Of a stretch of DNA of 64,000 nucleotides, positions 12,371 to 25,300 are shown one piece after another. A model generated the notes under the pieces. It had not been told where the DNA came from. It saw only the letters and a program-made list of their open reading frames with translations, and made no database searches. Position numbers and translations under genes: made by a program. The stretch comes from Sipunculus nudus (Eukaryota > Annelida > Sipuncula > Golfingiida > Sipunculidae). Location of the stretch: positions 53,980,370-54,044,369 of the forward strand of contig CM049307.1 in the NCBI GenBank assembly GCA_026874595.1. The letters run 5' to 3'. Within the stretch, counting starts at the first letter, position 1. Each line of letters starts with the position of its first letter.

Positions 12371-15057
12371 CTATGAGGTGACTTCTGGCAAGCTACTAAG
12401 ATAAATCTTACTTTCTGTTTATTATACTTTCCCCTCTTTCTTAGTCCTCTGTGTCTCTGTTTGGAGAAGAGCCCCCCCCCCCCCCCCCCCCCCAGTTCTT
12501 GTTATACTGGTATTTTCGCCCAACCATAGAAACAGTCGTCGCATGTTCCCCTCGGACTTTGGATTTTCGACTTGGAAAAGTATTTGGACAGTATTTATGC
12601 ATGTTATGAATATTCATGAACCCCATGATTTTCCGCAGGCGGACCTTAGCAACATCAAGACCTCGGATGTTGTGTTATGAAATTTGCCGAGTCTGATGTG
12701 GCGGAGAGTATTTGATAGTGATGTCTAATGAACACAACCTGTAGGTCCACTGGAACAATTCAGTGGTTATATACTGTCTCTAGTGTCCGTGGGTTCGAAC
12801 TTTCTGTGAAAAAAAATCATTTGTTTATCGAGAGACTTATATCGCACGAAACATGTAACTTGGAATATGACGTCTTAGCATTGGTGATACTTGTGGGTAC
12901 TGTTTGTGTTATGTTGATTCTCGATTCAATGGTGAAAATGTATAGGACCAAAAAGTTCATAAATGGCTAAGTATACACATCAAAATATATCCGGTCGTGT
13001 CTTTAGTAGTAAATTGGTATTTCTGGCAACACAACCACATTCTTACCTTTATATTTTAATGAAAAATTATTCTCCAAGATCCTTGCAAGCCCGCCGTGAT
13101 TTAAACATAACAAAGTTTAGGAACTTGTTGTGAGCGGATCTTGATCAACTGGTACCCTGCACAGACCCCTATTAACGCCCGCTTTTTCCAGATCCAACAG
13201 CGATAATATCAGAGCAGGGTCCCAGTCTAAATCCCGCTGCAAAGGACGGTGGGACTGTTCATAACATGGCGGCTTCTTCTCCATGTAAACATTTGTATTC
13301 TTAATAAAATTGTGGATATATATAGGGCACTGAGCATGACATCGATGCTGAAACCTTTCAGAAGTTTCATACCTCATCCAAAGACAACGGAAAGGTTATT
13401 ATTTTATGTTGACACCGCCTAAAAAGTCACTTCTATGATTCCAAAGGGTCCCCCTATTTGGAATCATACACGGTTTATCAGTAGGGCCGAACTCAAGACG
13501 TTGGTGGAGAAGAGCAGAGCGAATCGGAATAAAGCTTCTTGGGATGAGACAATATTTAAGGCAAAGTTAACCTAATGATTTCCGTGTTGTACTGAGAAGT
13601 CGCGTGGACTGGTTTGATGAGAGGTTCCAAGACGTTGGAATACAAGAGTTTACAAGCAGAAAGTACTGTATAATGTTTGCGGTCATCTGATTGGTTGCTC
13701 GTTAGTCCAATGCTTTTATATGATAATTCATTGAATGAATATGCGATTAAGGTCACATAGAGTTCTTGGAAAGTATAATTGGCATCGTTTCCGTAATTCC
13801 AGTACCAGGAACGGGTGTTTCCGTTGGCGTGGCCGCAGAGGAGTTGCGTGACAACGGCTCAGTGCCACCACAGTCAAATATAATACAGATTGATACAAGG
13901 CTCAGCGTTCGAAGTATAAGGTAACAGGCTTATCGCTTCGATGGAACGAAACATCCAAGGTGCCGTTTAAACCTAGTAACTAACATTTTATGGGTGGCAG
14001 CTTTGTCCGGGTTAGATATATGGATGTGCCTGGCTATATTTTTCGTTTCTCCATTGAGAATTACATATGTTGACCTGGTGGTGCACTGAAGAGAGAAGCA
14101 TCTTGTAAATACTTGTCATCATATTGTATCATAGTATAATACAGTGAATACGAGGAACAGCTGTGAGTCACAAGTTGTGAATTATTGTCTGCTCGGTACG
14201 TGCTCCTCTATTTTTCTTATGTCAGGAAAGGTGATTTTCTTGACATGTCATAACCATGAATAGCAACTTTAATTGCGACCTTAAACCAAAGCTGAGTGTA
14301 TCCGAGTGTATCTACAATGCGAACATAAAATCCAATATTATTACTGATCAGTTAAAGCAAATAAAACACGCTGCAACGTTTCTGGCAGAGATTTATAAAG
14401 AAGTTTATTATCTTATTGTAAAGATCAATGGCTGACTTTTTAAGATGTCACGTATAATGTTGTCCTCTGAATCTTTTGTTTGGAAAATTAATGTTCTCTT
14501 TGCTCTTTGGTTTCGGGATCAATGAGGGACCATTACCCGGTGTCACGTATATTATTATTCTCCGAATCTTTTGTTTACAGTACGTTTAATTTGATGAACT
14601 GGCGGTAATCACCGGAATCAATGACGTGTATAATGTCATCTTCACGAGTTTTTAGCATTTTATCACCTGATGCACAAAGCAACGCAGTGACACTTTATTA
14701 CCTACGGCTTACGAGGCACCGTGCGATTATAAACGCATAATACCTTTGAGGTATACGTCAGTTTTATATCTCACTCCGTATATCAGGTACTCACTCGACC
14801 GGCATGCAAGATAACATAGATAAATCATAAACCGTTTCAAGTCCCAAGTATTGCCGTCAGATACTTTTATCCTATAACATTACTGCAACTCAGTTTTGCG
14901 GTACTGTTTTTCTCCATTCATAAATCGTACAAACTACAACCGTGGCACGTATACGCGTGTGACTGTAAATGACATAAGGATTGACGCTCATTGCAGACAG
15001 TGTGAGTTATACAGGTATATACTAAAAAGCTGTTATAAAATGCCCATGATATGATTC

Positions 15058-15240
15058 CAGTGGCGGATCCGGGATAAAGGGAAGAAAAAGGGGGGGGGGG
15101 GGGGTCCAACCCAGGAGGACTGATGACAAAGCCTAAAAAAGTCCCAAGGTCCGGAAACGGGCGGGGGGGACCATATAAATTGGTTCTGAAACCCTTATAA
15201 AGGGTCTGGACCCTCCCCCCCCCCTCCCCGGATCCGCTTC
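15058..15240 (+). mobile_element. GCGGATCC-TIR MITE with G/C tracts, copy 2
   Basis: GTGGCGGATCCGGG at the left and CCCCGGATCCGCTTC at the right form inverted termini. The interior reads GGGTCCAACCCAGGAGGACT, AAGGTCCGGAAACGGG and TCTGAAACCCTTATAAAGGG, shared with copies 3-5. Confidence 0.7.
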
Positions 15241-16057
15241 AGGGTTCCCATTGAGAGTTTCAGGGTTCCAATCGGAATTTATTCGAGCGAATATATACAT
15301 ATATTGCATCAGGAGTGTAGTCGACATTGCAGTCGAGCTTCGAGGTTCGAGTCTACGTCTGTCTTCTTCGAGTCCGTGTCACCTGGAAGCCGAATTAAAT
15401 ACAAATCGTCTTTTTAAAAAGAAATTTCACATGGAAATTTGAGAATATCATGCATATATGTTTATGTAAGCTAATACATGCTTTTAACTTGAATGTTTAT
15501 AATCACTTTTACCTCCCGAGGCCGAATTTTAGCTTGGAAAATATATTTTTGTATGTATTATATTCTGACAGTATATAGTTCGCGCATGTATTTAAGTCTT
15601 TATAATATGTGACTATTTCCGACTGGATTCAATATGTGAACTGGGCCTGAATTCTAGAGTCCTTACCTCTCCCGATCTAAAAATAACTCCGAGCTCAGGG
15701 CCCTCCAGTCCAAATCCGAGTCCCATAGTAAATTTGTTAAATTTATGTTTTATTTTATTAAATCGTCCACCGGTTCTGATCTTTGTTACACTAACGTTGT
15801 TCATGCTCGTTTCGTTTGTCACGTATTGTTTACAGTTGGAATCCGATGAAAATTCCTAAAAATACCTCTTCTTAATTCGCTTTAATTCATACATGGACAT
15901 GACAGGTTTGGAAATTAATGAGAACATCTATTCGTGCAGTATTTAGCATTTGCTTTTACTTAACATGCAATCATTTCAGCTAATATATGATGACTATCTT
16001 GGTGCACGTGATCTTAACTATTTTATTATTCTAGTGAATTGTGTGTCTTAATGATTT

Positions 16058-16430
16058 TTAGCTCAGCTGACTGCAGGTCATCTTAGCTATAGCGATCACC
16101 CTTTGTCCTTCGTCAAAGGACACAAATCGTTACAGTTGGACCCAGAATCTTATAACTTGCATCCCGGTTGACATGAAAAATCTCCTTTATCTCCTAAAAT
16201 ATTTTGCGAATTACGGGCCGAAAACGAGATTTAAAGCACCCAGTGAGTCAGATGGGGCTTATATTGTATCCATTAGGCCTATATTCTTCTAACATTACTT
16301 TCAGAGAGGTCCATATAAAATATCCTTTGTAACCTAAAATTAGGTCACTGTGAGCCCTATCCTCCGAGCTATGAGGCTCGTAAGTACCCCCAGAATAATT
16401 AAATTTTGATACAAAGACAAATATAAAAAT
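16058..16430 (+). repeat. AGCTCAGCTGAC-type element, truncated copy C
   Basis: It begins TTTTTAGCTCAGCTGACTG, with GTCATCTTAGCTATAGCGAT and CACCCTTTGTCCTTCGTC, and ends near CCCCCAGAATAATTAAA. It covers the family head and about one internal unit; the right terminus is missing. Confidence 0.65.
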
Positions 16431-16699
16431 GTTATGGTCTCACATGGAAAAGGATTACCAAATTCTCGATGGAACAAATTGCGGTATGTGTACCATGACA
16501 TTAAAGCATTACGGCGTCATAGGCCTTGGAGAAACGCATATATTTACCAAGAAATGAAACCATGTACTAAAGCAATTTCTTCGTCTAATCTAGCTTCTTT
16601 GTTACTACTCTTAAGCACTCTTGCTCTCGGTAATAAAAACAGGATCAACTAAAAATTACAAATAAATAACTGCTGTATGTTGCCTAAGTCACTTAATCT

Positions 16700-17170
16700 G
16701 TTGATCGTGCGGTGAATCACTTTTGCGGACATCTTCACGTCACATGCCCATGCGGTGCAGCTCGAGTGAGGCGGTGGTCGCGGGGACATTTATTTCAGTT
16801 TGCTGAGAGCGACACTCGTGAATAGTTCTCCATTTTACGGAGTAAGCCACTGTTAGGTTTTGCCACCAATGTAAGTAAATCCCTCGCGGTCGTGTTAGCC
16901 CAACCCCTTCCTACCTGCGCAAGTCCTGTGCACTCAAGCGGAACGGAGTATCTCTTTGACAGTGCCACAGCCGGCTGCGGGGGGACACCTGTGACACTCC
17001 GTGCGCACACAAGCCGCGGAGCGTCGAGTTGTACGGGCCGTACATGAAACTGACGCCCGGTGCCCGTGGCTCAGCTACTAAAGGAAACATGTGCCGCTTA
17101 ATTACGAACTTAAACGTGGATGTTAAATTGTTATCCTGAAATTATCTGAACTCGGAGAAAAATTTCGAAT
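16700..17170 (+). promoter_or_regulatory. CpG-richer region upstream of exon 1 (possible promoter/5' UTR)
   Basis: Between about 16.7 and 17.1 kb, GC and CpG content rise well above the flanking AT-rich DNA, with runs such as GCCGCGGAGCGTCGAG just upstream of the start codon. I see no clear TATA box. Part of this block could itself be an old repeat: on the - strand it contains TTGGTGGCAAAACC, which resembles a primer-binding-site neighbourhood. Confidence 0.35.
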
Positions 17171-17243
17171 ATGGCAGGATACCACAAGACCTCTCCGGAG
17201 CGACTTCTGCCGTCGTTCTTGTTGTTGTTCCTGCACGTACAAG
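17171..17243 (+). CDS. Exon 1: start codon and signal peptide
   Basis: The ATG has A at -3 and G at +4. It opens 24 codons with a basic n-region (MAGYHKTSPER), a hydrophobic core (LLPSFLLLFLHV) and then a GT donor (CAAG|GTAGGC) in phase 1. Joining the last G to exon 2 continues as QGAFA-QDE, which gives Ala at -1 and -3 of an ideal signal peptidase site after residue 28. That the site is reconstituted only by the splice is the main argument for linking this exon to exon 2. The exon could instead belong to another secreted protein whose later exons lie in the 27-kb interval. The sequence just upstream is CpG-richer than its surroundings. Confidence 0.6.
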
Positions 17244-17846
17244 GTAGGCCTGGCTTTAATCCACAACCACCGGATCACGTCCGACCTATATATGTATATA
17301 ATAGTATACCTAGCTTGTTTACTCTTTTCTTGTCCAGGGCTATGCCAGTCTTCGTCAGCTTCGGATTCATACCTTACTACCATCATAATACATGTTCAGA
17401 GCACCCCAAGGTGAAAATGTTTTTTCTTGACATGCTAAATAAGTAACAATAAACATACGCTCTTGATTTTTATTTGGAAGTTTAATTTATTAGATTTATT
17501 AATATATATTTTTCTACCATATAACTTAAATATAAATATGAACATATATTATATATATTATTTTAATACTATTTATATAAATATATTAATATTATTTATA
17601 TACTTATATTAAATATTATTGTATTGGTAATACCTCCAAATGCTTATTAAGGTGTGATTACATTCACATGACACCCCCAGTGTTGCCATATGACTTTTTC
17701 CGTTATCATTAAGTAACCCCTGCTAGCTAATTTCACAACGTTCGCTATGTTCTACGTCGTGACCGTATTAGCCCACAGTCGGTCCGACATTATTTTTGCA
17801 GAATTTTTATTCAGATCATTGAATAATGCAATTATTTATGAGAACA

Positions 17847-17896
<50 letters not shown>

Positions 17897-20800
17897 AGAG
17901 TGAGTAGTCTGAGACCAAGCGTGTGCTTCCGCCAGGTTTGTGCTATAGGACTACATAGCAAAAAGTAGGCCAAGAGGAAAGTCTGTCACGTTCCGATCAC
18001 AGGTGAGCGCCAGAACAAAGGCTGCCCTAATACCAGTGAATGGCTAAAGTCCTATGCAGGGATAAAGTTATCACCCTATCTCCAAGTTATATAGAATCCT
18101 TTAAATCAGAAGTTATCACTCTATATCACAGTTGTATAGAACCCTTTTATTTAAAAAGTAATTGTGATCCATATTTCTTCCAAAATACTGTATTTTGTCC
18201 CGTGGGCGTGACCCTAACGCTTTACAAAATTTCACCAGAAGCCGTTTAAAACTTTTTGAGTTAATTGCTTACAGACAAAAGAAGGAAGACAGAAATATAA
18301 CACCCCAAAGCCTCGTGGAGGTTAAAATAACAGTAAAAAGGTTTTATTAGTGTCGACTCATCATAACATCCACCACAGGGTAAGATATGATCAAGAGAAG
18401 CCAAAGTCTTGTTTGTTTCAACTAAAGGTTTCTTTTGGTTATTTTGTTTGATTTATTACAGTAATCTATCAAATGGAAAAGTATGCATATAACATTATGC
18501 AAAACAGATGATACCAGAGTATACATGACAAACGAACATAAGGTAAGGGGACATGAATAAATATTAGAAGATTACTAATGTTAGCACAATGGGCACTTTA
18601 GTATAATTATTTCCATTGCGGCCCTTATATTATTACAGATTTGTAATATAGTTCTAGATAAATATACTTGATATACCATTAAGTTATCCATGTATAAGGG
18701 ACCCACGTCTTGGTTTGATGGTACTATATAAGGAAGCATCATTTCTACTTAAAGGAAGCTTGGTTCCTCAGAAGGAAAGATTTGTACAATCCAGGATGTA
18801 TCGTTATGAATCTGTATTGTATAATCGTATAATAAGTATCTTCAAGTACATAAGAAAAATAAGAAAGAAAGAAAAAAAAAAACGCTCAGATTATCATAGT
18901 TTTTAAATGCCAGGATCAAGCCTGGAGATCTGATTTTTTTAAGTAACAATGCTCAGCATACATCCCTCAAGATTTTAAGCCACACGAAAGGCTTTTGAAT
19001 GTTATGAGGAAAGTGATCTCATTGTTCATATATGATATAGAGACCCCCACACCACCCCCTCCCCAATGAAAAGGAAAGCAAAATTGTATTTAAAAATAAT
19101 ATACATTTTGTCAATTCGTGATAGTCATGCATTATTTAAAAATGAACCATTTAATCTTCAGTACAAATTAGCAATGAAGTAAGAAAAGGCGCTTTAAACC
19201 CCTAACATCGTGTTGATATATCATAAATTGTGAGAAAATGAGCTTTGTATCAGTTATACCATTATTACTATATAGCCTCAGTATTGATTGGATAATTAAT
19301 GTTTAAATTCTGAACATTGGATACAAGATAAATATTCAGGCGTGCGGGGTTCTCGGTACACCAGCTGGGTAGATCCTGCTCATTACCATGACAACGCGTG
19401 TTTACTAAAAATTCTTACCGTTCGTCCAGATGGTCGTGCGCGTATTGGCATGGCAACAGGTGTTCACGCGGGGTCCGCCTTGACATTGTTTCGTCTTTTG
19501 CAGAGTAAACATTTTGTGTGCCCTGACCGGGAATAACTTTACGATTTCCGACATTATCCGTTGAATGAGAACCTGTAGGGTCTTATTTCGGCTCCGTGCT
19601 TGCCCATAAGTCTTCAAAGATGCTATAGGAATCTTTTCAAAATGGGAGGTCAATTACTAACAGGTTTGTGTGCACAGCATTATAGTACCAACATAATGAG
19701 GTCTAGAAAACAGCTCACACTTTGAAAAGGTCTCCTCCCCTATTTACATAATATGGTAATCATCCTATTATGGCGGTTCTTAATACGATACAGTATCGTC
19801 TTAATGGCGATACAGTATAAACTGGGCGATATACCGATGTCACTGTCTTACTTTTAATACACTCAATACTATTTCCCTATTTATATTTTCTTACGTTTTG
19901 CTTCTCCTAACAACCTTAAATGTTTGCTTAATAATTTTGTTTACTATCAGTATACATTGATTTTGGTACAGAGTATGCTATATACAGTTTAACTAAAACC
20001 TGAAAAGATTAATTATATATCACTGTATGTTAAATAATAACGCAACGCTCCATGCATTAGTATGCATTACATGTATCTGATTTAATTTTTTTTTGGAAAA
20101 CTGTGCAGTGGCCTTCCCAAAGCATCTAATCTGCATGAGCTAATGCGAAAAATGTGACTGTTTTTTTTAAGGCAGAAATGTTATCAAATTGTATTTGTGA
20201 TTTAGGCAAAGCATTCCACTCCGTGAGAGAAGCATACATGGAAGTTCGGTCCGCTAAAGATTTATATTTCATCCTGGGCACCTCCAGCGTTATGACGTCA
20301 AAGTAGCGGGTTGGATAGACAAATATTTCCCTATATTATTCCGGACGATGTCACAGTTACTTAGAACACAGACAGCGTAATCACATATTTGTCTCATATG
20401 ACGTTAATGTTATAATAATAATGCTATATTCGAATTAAATTTGTTTGATAAATATCTGCAAATGAAAAACGGCAAAATTTCACTTTTAAGCACTTTTCGG
20501 TTTGGCTGCAATGTAATGAGGTCTAAACTGGGCGATAAACCGATATCACTATCTTACTTTTAATACACTCAGTACTATTTCCCTATTTATATTTTCTTAC
20601 GTTTTACAAATACAAAATGCTTAAGTTCAGTGGTGCATCGGCCCCCCGTTGCTTGTATGCTTTAATTCATCAAGAAGCCTTGGCAGTTTTTTTTTCAAAT
20701 CATTTAATTAAAAGGAATAAAAAGCCATCTCCCTCTCTCTCTCTCTCTATATATATATATGTGTGTATGTATGTATTGTGTATTCCTTATTAAACTATAA

Positions 20801-21547
20801 CGTATTTTTGTGCAATTGTCACATGCATACAAATAATCTTCCATTAATATTTTCATATCATTGGCATCATCTCACATTTTTCCAAGTAAGATTAGAAAAT
20901 ATTAGGAAAAAAAACAAAGTTTCAAATACATGGGTCTTATTTCATGGGGGAAAGGAACTACCTCTCACACCTATAGGACGTGGGGACAAAGTATCTTTTG
21001 ACCCCCCTCACATGTTAGGGAAATGAAACATCACATCTGACAGAGCAATTTCGAGATGATTCTGTTATTCAATTTATATAATCCACATTAAAATTAGTCA
21101 GTCTTTCCATTATTCACCACAAATGGAGAAAAAGTTAGGCTATTATAATGTGCGTGATGTGCCTCATTGATGCGTCATGATGTTGTTGACTGTTTGTAAA
21201 TGGAGATGGTTTGAAATCTTAATTATGAAAAAGTTTTGAAAATTGAGCAAATAAAAAACCAATTGAAAAACCAAAATTTATTTTCCTTAATTTTTAGGTG
21301 GAATCGAAAAAAAAACTATGATATACAGGGAGGGGTGTTCTCTTTTTCATGAGGAAGATTTCCTAGTGGGGATTTGAGCGTTGGTCCTCAGATATAAATA
21401 AGTTAAAATTCCTACATGCAAGGTCTTTTATGTTGTGGCAACTGTTCGTCTTGTTTTGGAGATTAAAGATGTTACAAGAATATTGATTTTCTAACAGTCA
21501 TGATCTGATTTTCTACTGAATCTAAACAAACTAAATTTTATATACAA

Positions 21548-21594
<47 letters not shown>

Positions 21595-22270
21595 GCGTAT
21601 TGCCTTACCAGTACGCGTGCAGTCACCCCGGCACCCCTCTTCCATGTATCCAGGCTACGCCCATGCTATACTTTAGTGGACTGCACCCTCCCCGCCCCAT
21701 TTTCCCATAAAACAAGGCCCATTTTGAAATGTGTAAAAGTTCACAATGTTGTGAAAAAGTTTGATCATCATTCAGGCGCTTTACTATCCTCTATGATTGT
21801 TATGATAGATATTATCAAAGCCGAAAAGTTTATGTACTACATTCTGTTTCGCAGGCATCAAGCTGTTTATTAGTTCTTACTGAAAGTCATTTAGGTATAG
21901 GAATTGGTCTTTCGGTCACCGTTTGACACAGAAACTTTTAACTTAAGATCCAGATGAAAGGATGTAGAAATTTCCGTGGATACCGTGGTATGCGCTCCGA
22001 AGAGTGTCGTTCTGGTAATGGTCTGATTTCATATCCAAACCACGGATATGACAGGTTTAATCGAAACATTGGTTCAATGGCTTTTACGTAAACATAGGTT
22101 TAATGGCCTTTAAGCACGTTATTCAGTGACCTATGTTATGAAGTATTGTTATAGTTTATTACATTTGGTGGTTGACATAATTTATTCACATTCCTCTATG
22201 TTTTACAGACCTTTGCACAGATGCAACATAATAAGGATATATTTGTGAATAGCGTGCGTAACGGCTGGCG

Positions 22271-22339
<69 letters not shown>

Positions 22340-25300
22340 GTTAATTGGTGGTTGTCATAATTTATTCACATTCCTCTATGTTTTCCTGACCATATTTTAC
22401 ATATACCAGGACATACAACTGGATAGCACTGAAAAAATTAAATCTTATTTCCATAGTGGTACATATAGCTGCCAAGATGATATGCAAGGAGCAAATTAAA
22501 AATTACAATGATAAATAATCCGTAAATGAAGACCATATAATTTTACCATTGACTACAAGAGTACCTAAAATTGCATGGATATTTAAAGACATATCACAGT
22601 TGATGTCATATATAATATTATAAGCAATAATATAATATATTTATAAAAATTAACATATATATAAATATATATAAATACTGAATACTTGTTCATTGACTTG
22701 AAAAAAAAATCACCGTTTATAATACAAAATCTCTATTATGACAATTTGACTAGTAATTACACTTACTACAATTATAACTAGATTAGTTAGATATAATAAT
22801 ATATTAAAAGAAGGTGAATAAAAACTCAGAAGTAAATTCAAAGTACATAAGTATATGAATGAAAAAATAAAACAAGTTATTCACTGACATCAAATAAAAA
22901 AAAACACAGTTTGTAATACCTAATCTCAATTATGACAGTTTGACTATGGTGAACACAATTATCATAAGACTAATCTAGTAACAATAATATACTATAATAA
23001 TATATTTAAAGAAAGTGAGCAAATAACGCAGAAGTAAATTCAAAAGTACGTGAGAATATGAAGTAAAAAGACCTTTAAATTAGTGTTTTATTTCATAAAC
23101 GCTTGACTGAAAGAGAATCAATGGATCTGAACCATTTCGATGATAATGTCTTTTGAAAGGAATATGATATATTTATATGACAAATATGTTCTGCTGAATT
23201 TTAAGCCATTTAAAAATTCGACAGATACTAGTAACCTTTGTAATTTATTGTTATTTGTATTTCATTACAGTCGTATGTATTTGTGGCTATAGGTTAATAA
23301 CATGCATACACGTAATTTATACACAAAGGTCTTCAGACAGAACACAAAACGTTGACATATACGTCGATTTATATGTCCTTTTTTGACAACGCTCTTCTTT
23401 CGGTTAGGTCAATAGAATTTATACTTTTTATTACTTTTACAAAACTTTTTAACCTTCCCATAGGGCATCTGCTTGTAGGTTAAACACCTTAAATGTTATT
23501 TAAGAGATAAGGTTCGCACCGTGTGGATATATCTCTATATCTGTATGTAGAGACACGTATGCGTGCACGCTTTAATCGTTTTAGGAATGTCTTCCATTTA
23601 CCTCTTTATAAACCCAGTACGACTTGACATTTTATATTTGATCAGCTCTGAATGGAAACCTATACAAAGACGTACATTCATGCCAGTGGGCGCCTGCTTG
23701 GGTGTATTGTCTTTTGTGAAGAATTGCCGAGGTACGTATCATTAACTATGTACTGAAGGTATGAGAGAAATTCTTCGGGTGCTTCACAAGGATATGCTAT
23801 TGCGCCCGTATTGTTCCCATGCTCAAACGAAATCATTTCTGGAATAAAGACTTCTTTGTCTGAAGTTTTCTCATAGAGTATTAAGGATGCAGGAATGTTA
23901 TTCCGCCGGTGTCAAGTTGCCTGAATCTGCGACTTCGCCATCACCACCCGTAGGTGGTCCTAAGAGTTATGGTCTTTAATATTCAATTTTCACTACTCTT
24001 TTCCTTCTTTTTACTTTCAATAAAATTTGTCCGTGATAAACTGACTTTTTTACATCACTTTCATCAAAGGTTCAAACTTTTTTTTTGTTTCATGAGGAAT
24101 TTCTTTTCTATCTTTGTCTGCCTATGACCAAAATTAAAAGCATGGTCTAATATTTGTTGAACATTATCATTAATGACTTATTTATCAACAATTTATCAAA
24201 ATCAAATATTTTGTGGTCTTTTCTTTAGCATGAGTTATTTAACATATATTCCCAAAAATACCCTCCCCGTTTGCCATCAACTTTTTATCGGTCCTCAGTT
24301 GAAAACTTAACACTGTATATTCTCAAATGTATGATATCAACAACGTTAAGACATATTTGAGCAACAAATACTTTTATGGGCTGCCAATTCCCGACTTTTC
24401 CCTTTACTTCTCCATATTTTTCTCGATATTTTGCAAGATCTACTGCATAGACTTATTCAATTGAAATATAGCAGTATTGCTGTCTAGAGGAATTTCAATC
24501 TGACGGAGAATCTTTTAGAACTATCAAAACAACGAATTCCTTATTATTTTCTCATCATACTGATGAACGCGTTATAACATCATACTGATGTTATTTAAGT
24601 TCCTTATATATTGTGAAACGTTGCAGGTTAAAAAAAAAATAACTTATGCGGACACAAGGTGTTACCGCACGTTGAACTTATGTTTTATAAAAAAGGAGGT
24701 CAGTTGAGGTATGAGTCTCGTGAAACTGGAAAAAAAACTTATTTTTAAGGAATAGCGCAAAGAGGATGAGTGTTTGTGGTCCGGATATAATTCCGCTACG
24801 CGACACTCTGGTCATTAACATGTGAAAACCGGAAACGTGAGATCATCAGTTCTGATCACTGGAATATTTTTTCTGATAGTTGGGAATTAAATGACCTAAC
24901 CATTCAAATATTAATTAATACAGATACATTGATATAACCGTTTGATACGGATGTTCACATTGCTACTATTTTGGACTGAAGTCCGTAATTTGGTTGTTTC
25001 CTCTCAAAGATTGGATTGGGGGGGGATTATTCTTTTATATTCAGCCATGAATCAGGACCACATAATGTGTGAAAGTGTGAAATTATCATTATCCTTTCAT
25101 TCGGATATCAAAGTAATATCTACGCATTTGAATAAACCAGCTTTGAACTCAGAAGGTATCATTGACGGGTTGGTGTAGATAGTATTCTCTGAAGGGAGGC
25201 ACAGCCGTAGACTCCAAACATCAGAAAGCCATCTGCTGTACAAAAATAATCCTTCTTAGTAAAGTGAAAGTTACAAAAAGCTATATGTTGGCAAATAAAA

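Larger units (their letters stand above)
11011..16057. other. Non-coding stretch apart from listed MITEs and hairpin
   Basis: Includes a 22-base C tract near 12472 and a block at 13.76-13.92 kb that resembles 41.88-42.04 kb (GTGGCCGCAGAGGAGTTGC / GTGGCCACAGAGGAATTGC, then GAGTGCCGTC-like and ATAATATAGATT words). No supported gene. Confidence 0.5.

Noticed and set aside
16795-17010. 71-codon - strand frame upstream of exon 1, and a possible LTR with TTGGTGGCAAAACC
   Set aside because: No paired LTR, polypurine tract or gag/pol frame is visible; the open frame is better explained by the higher GC of the region.
19816-20608. Pair of LTRs of a small retroelement
   Set aside because: The repeated block is only about 85 bp, lacks TG...CA ends and encloses no coding sequence.
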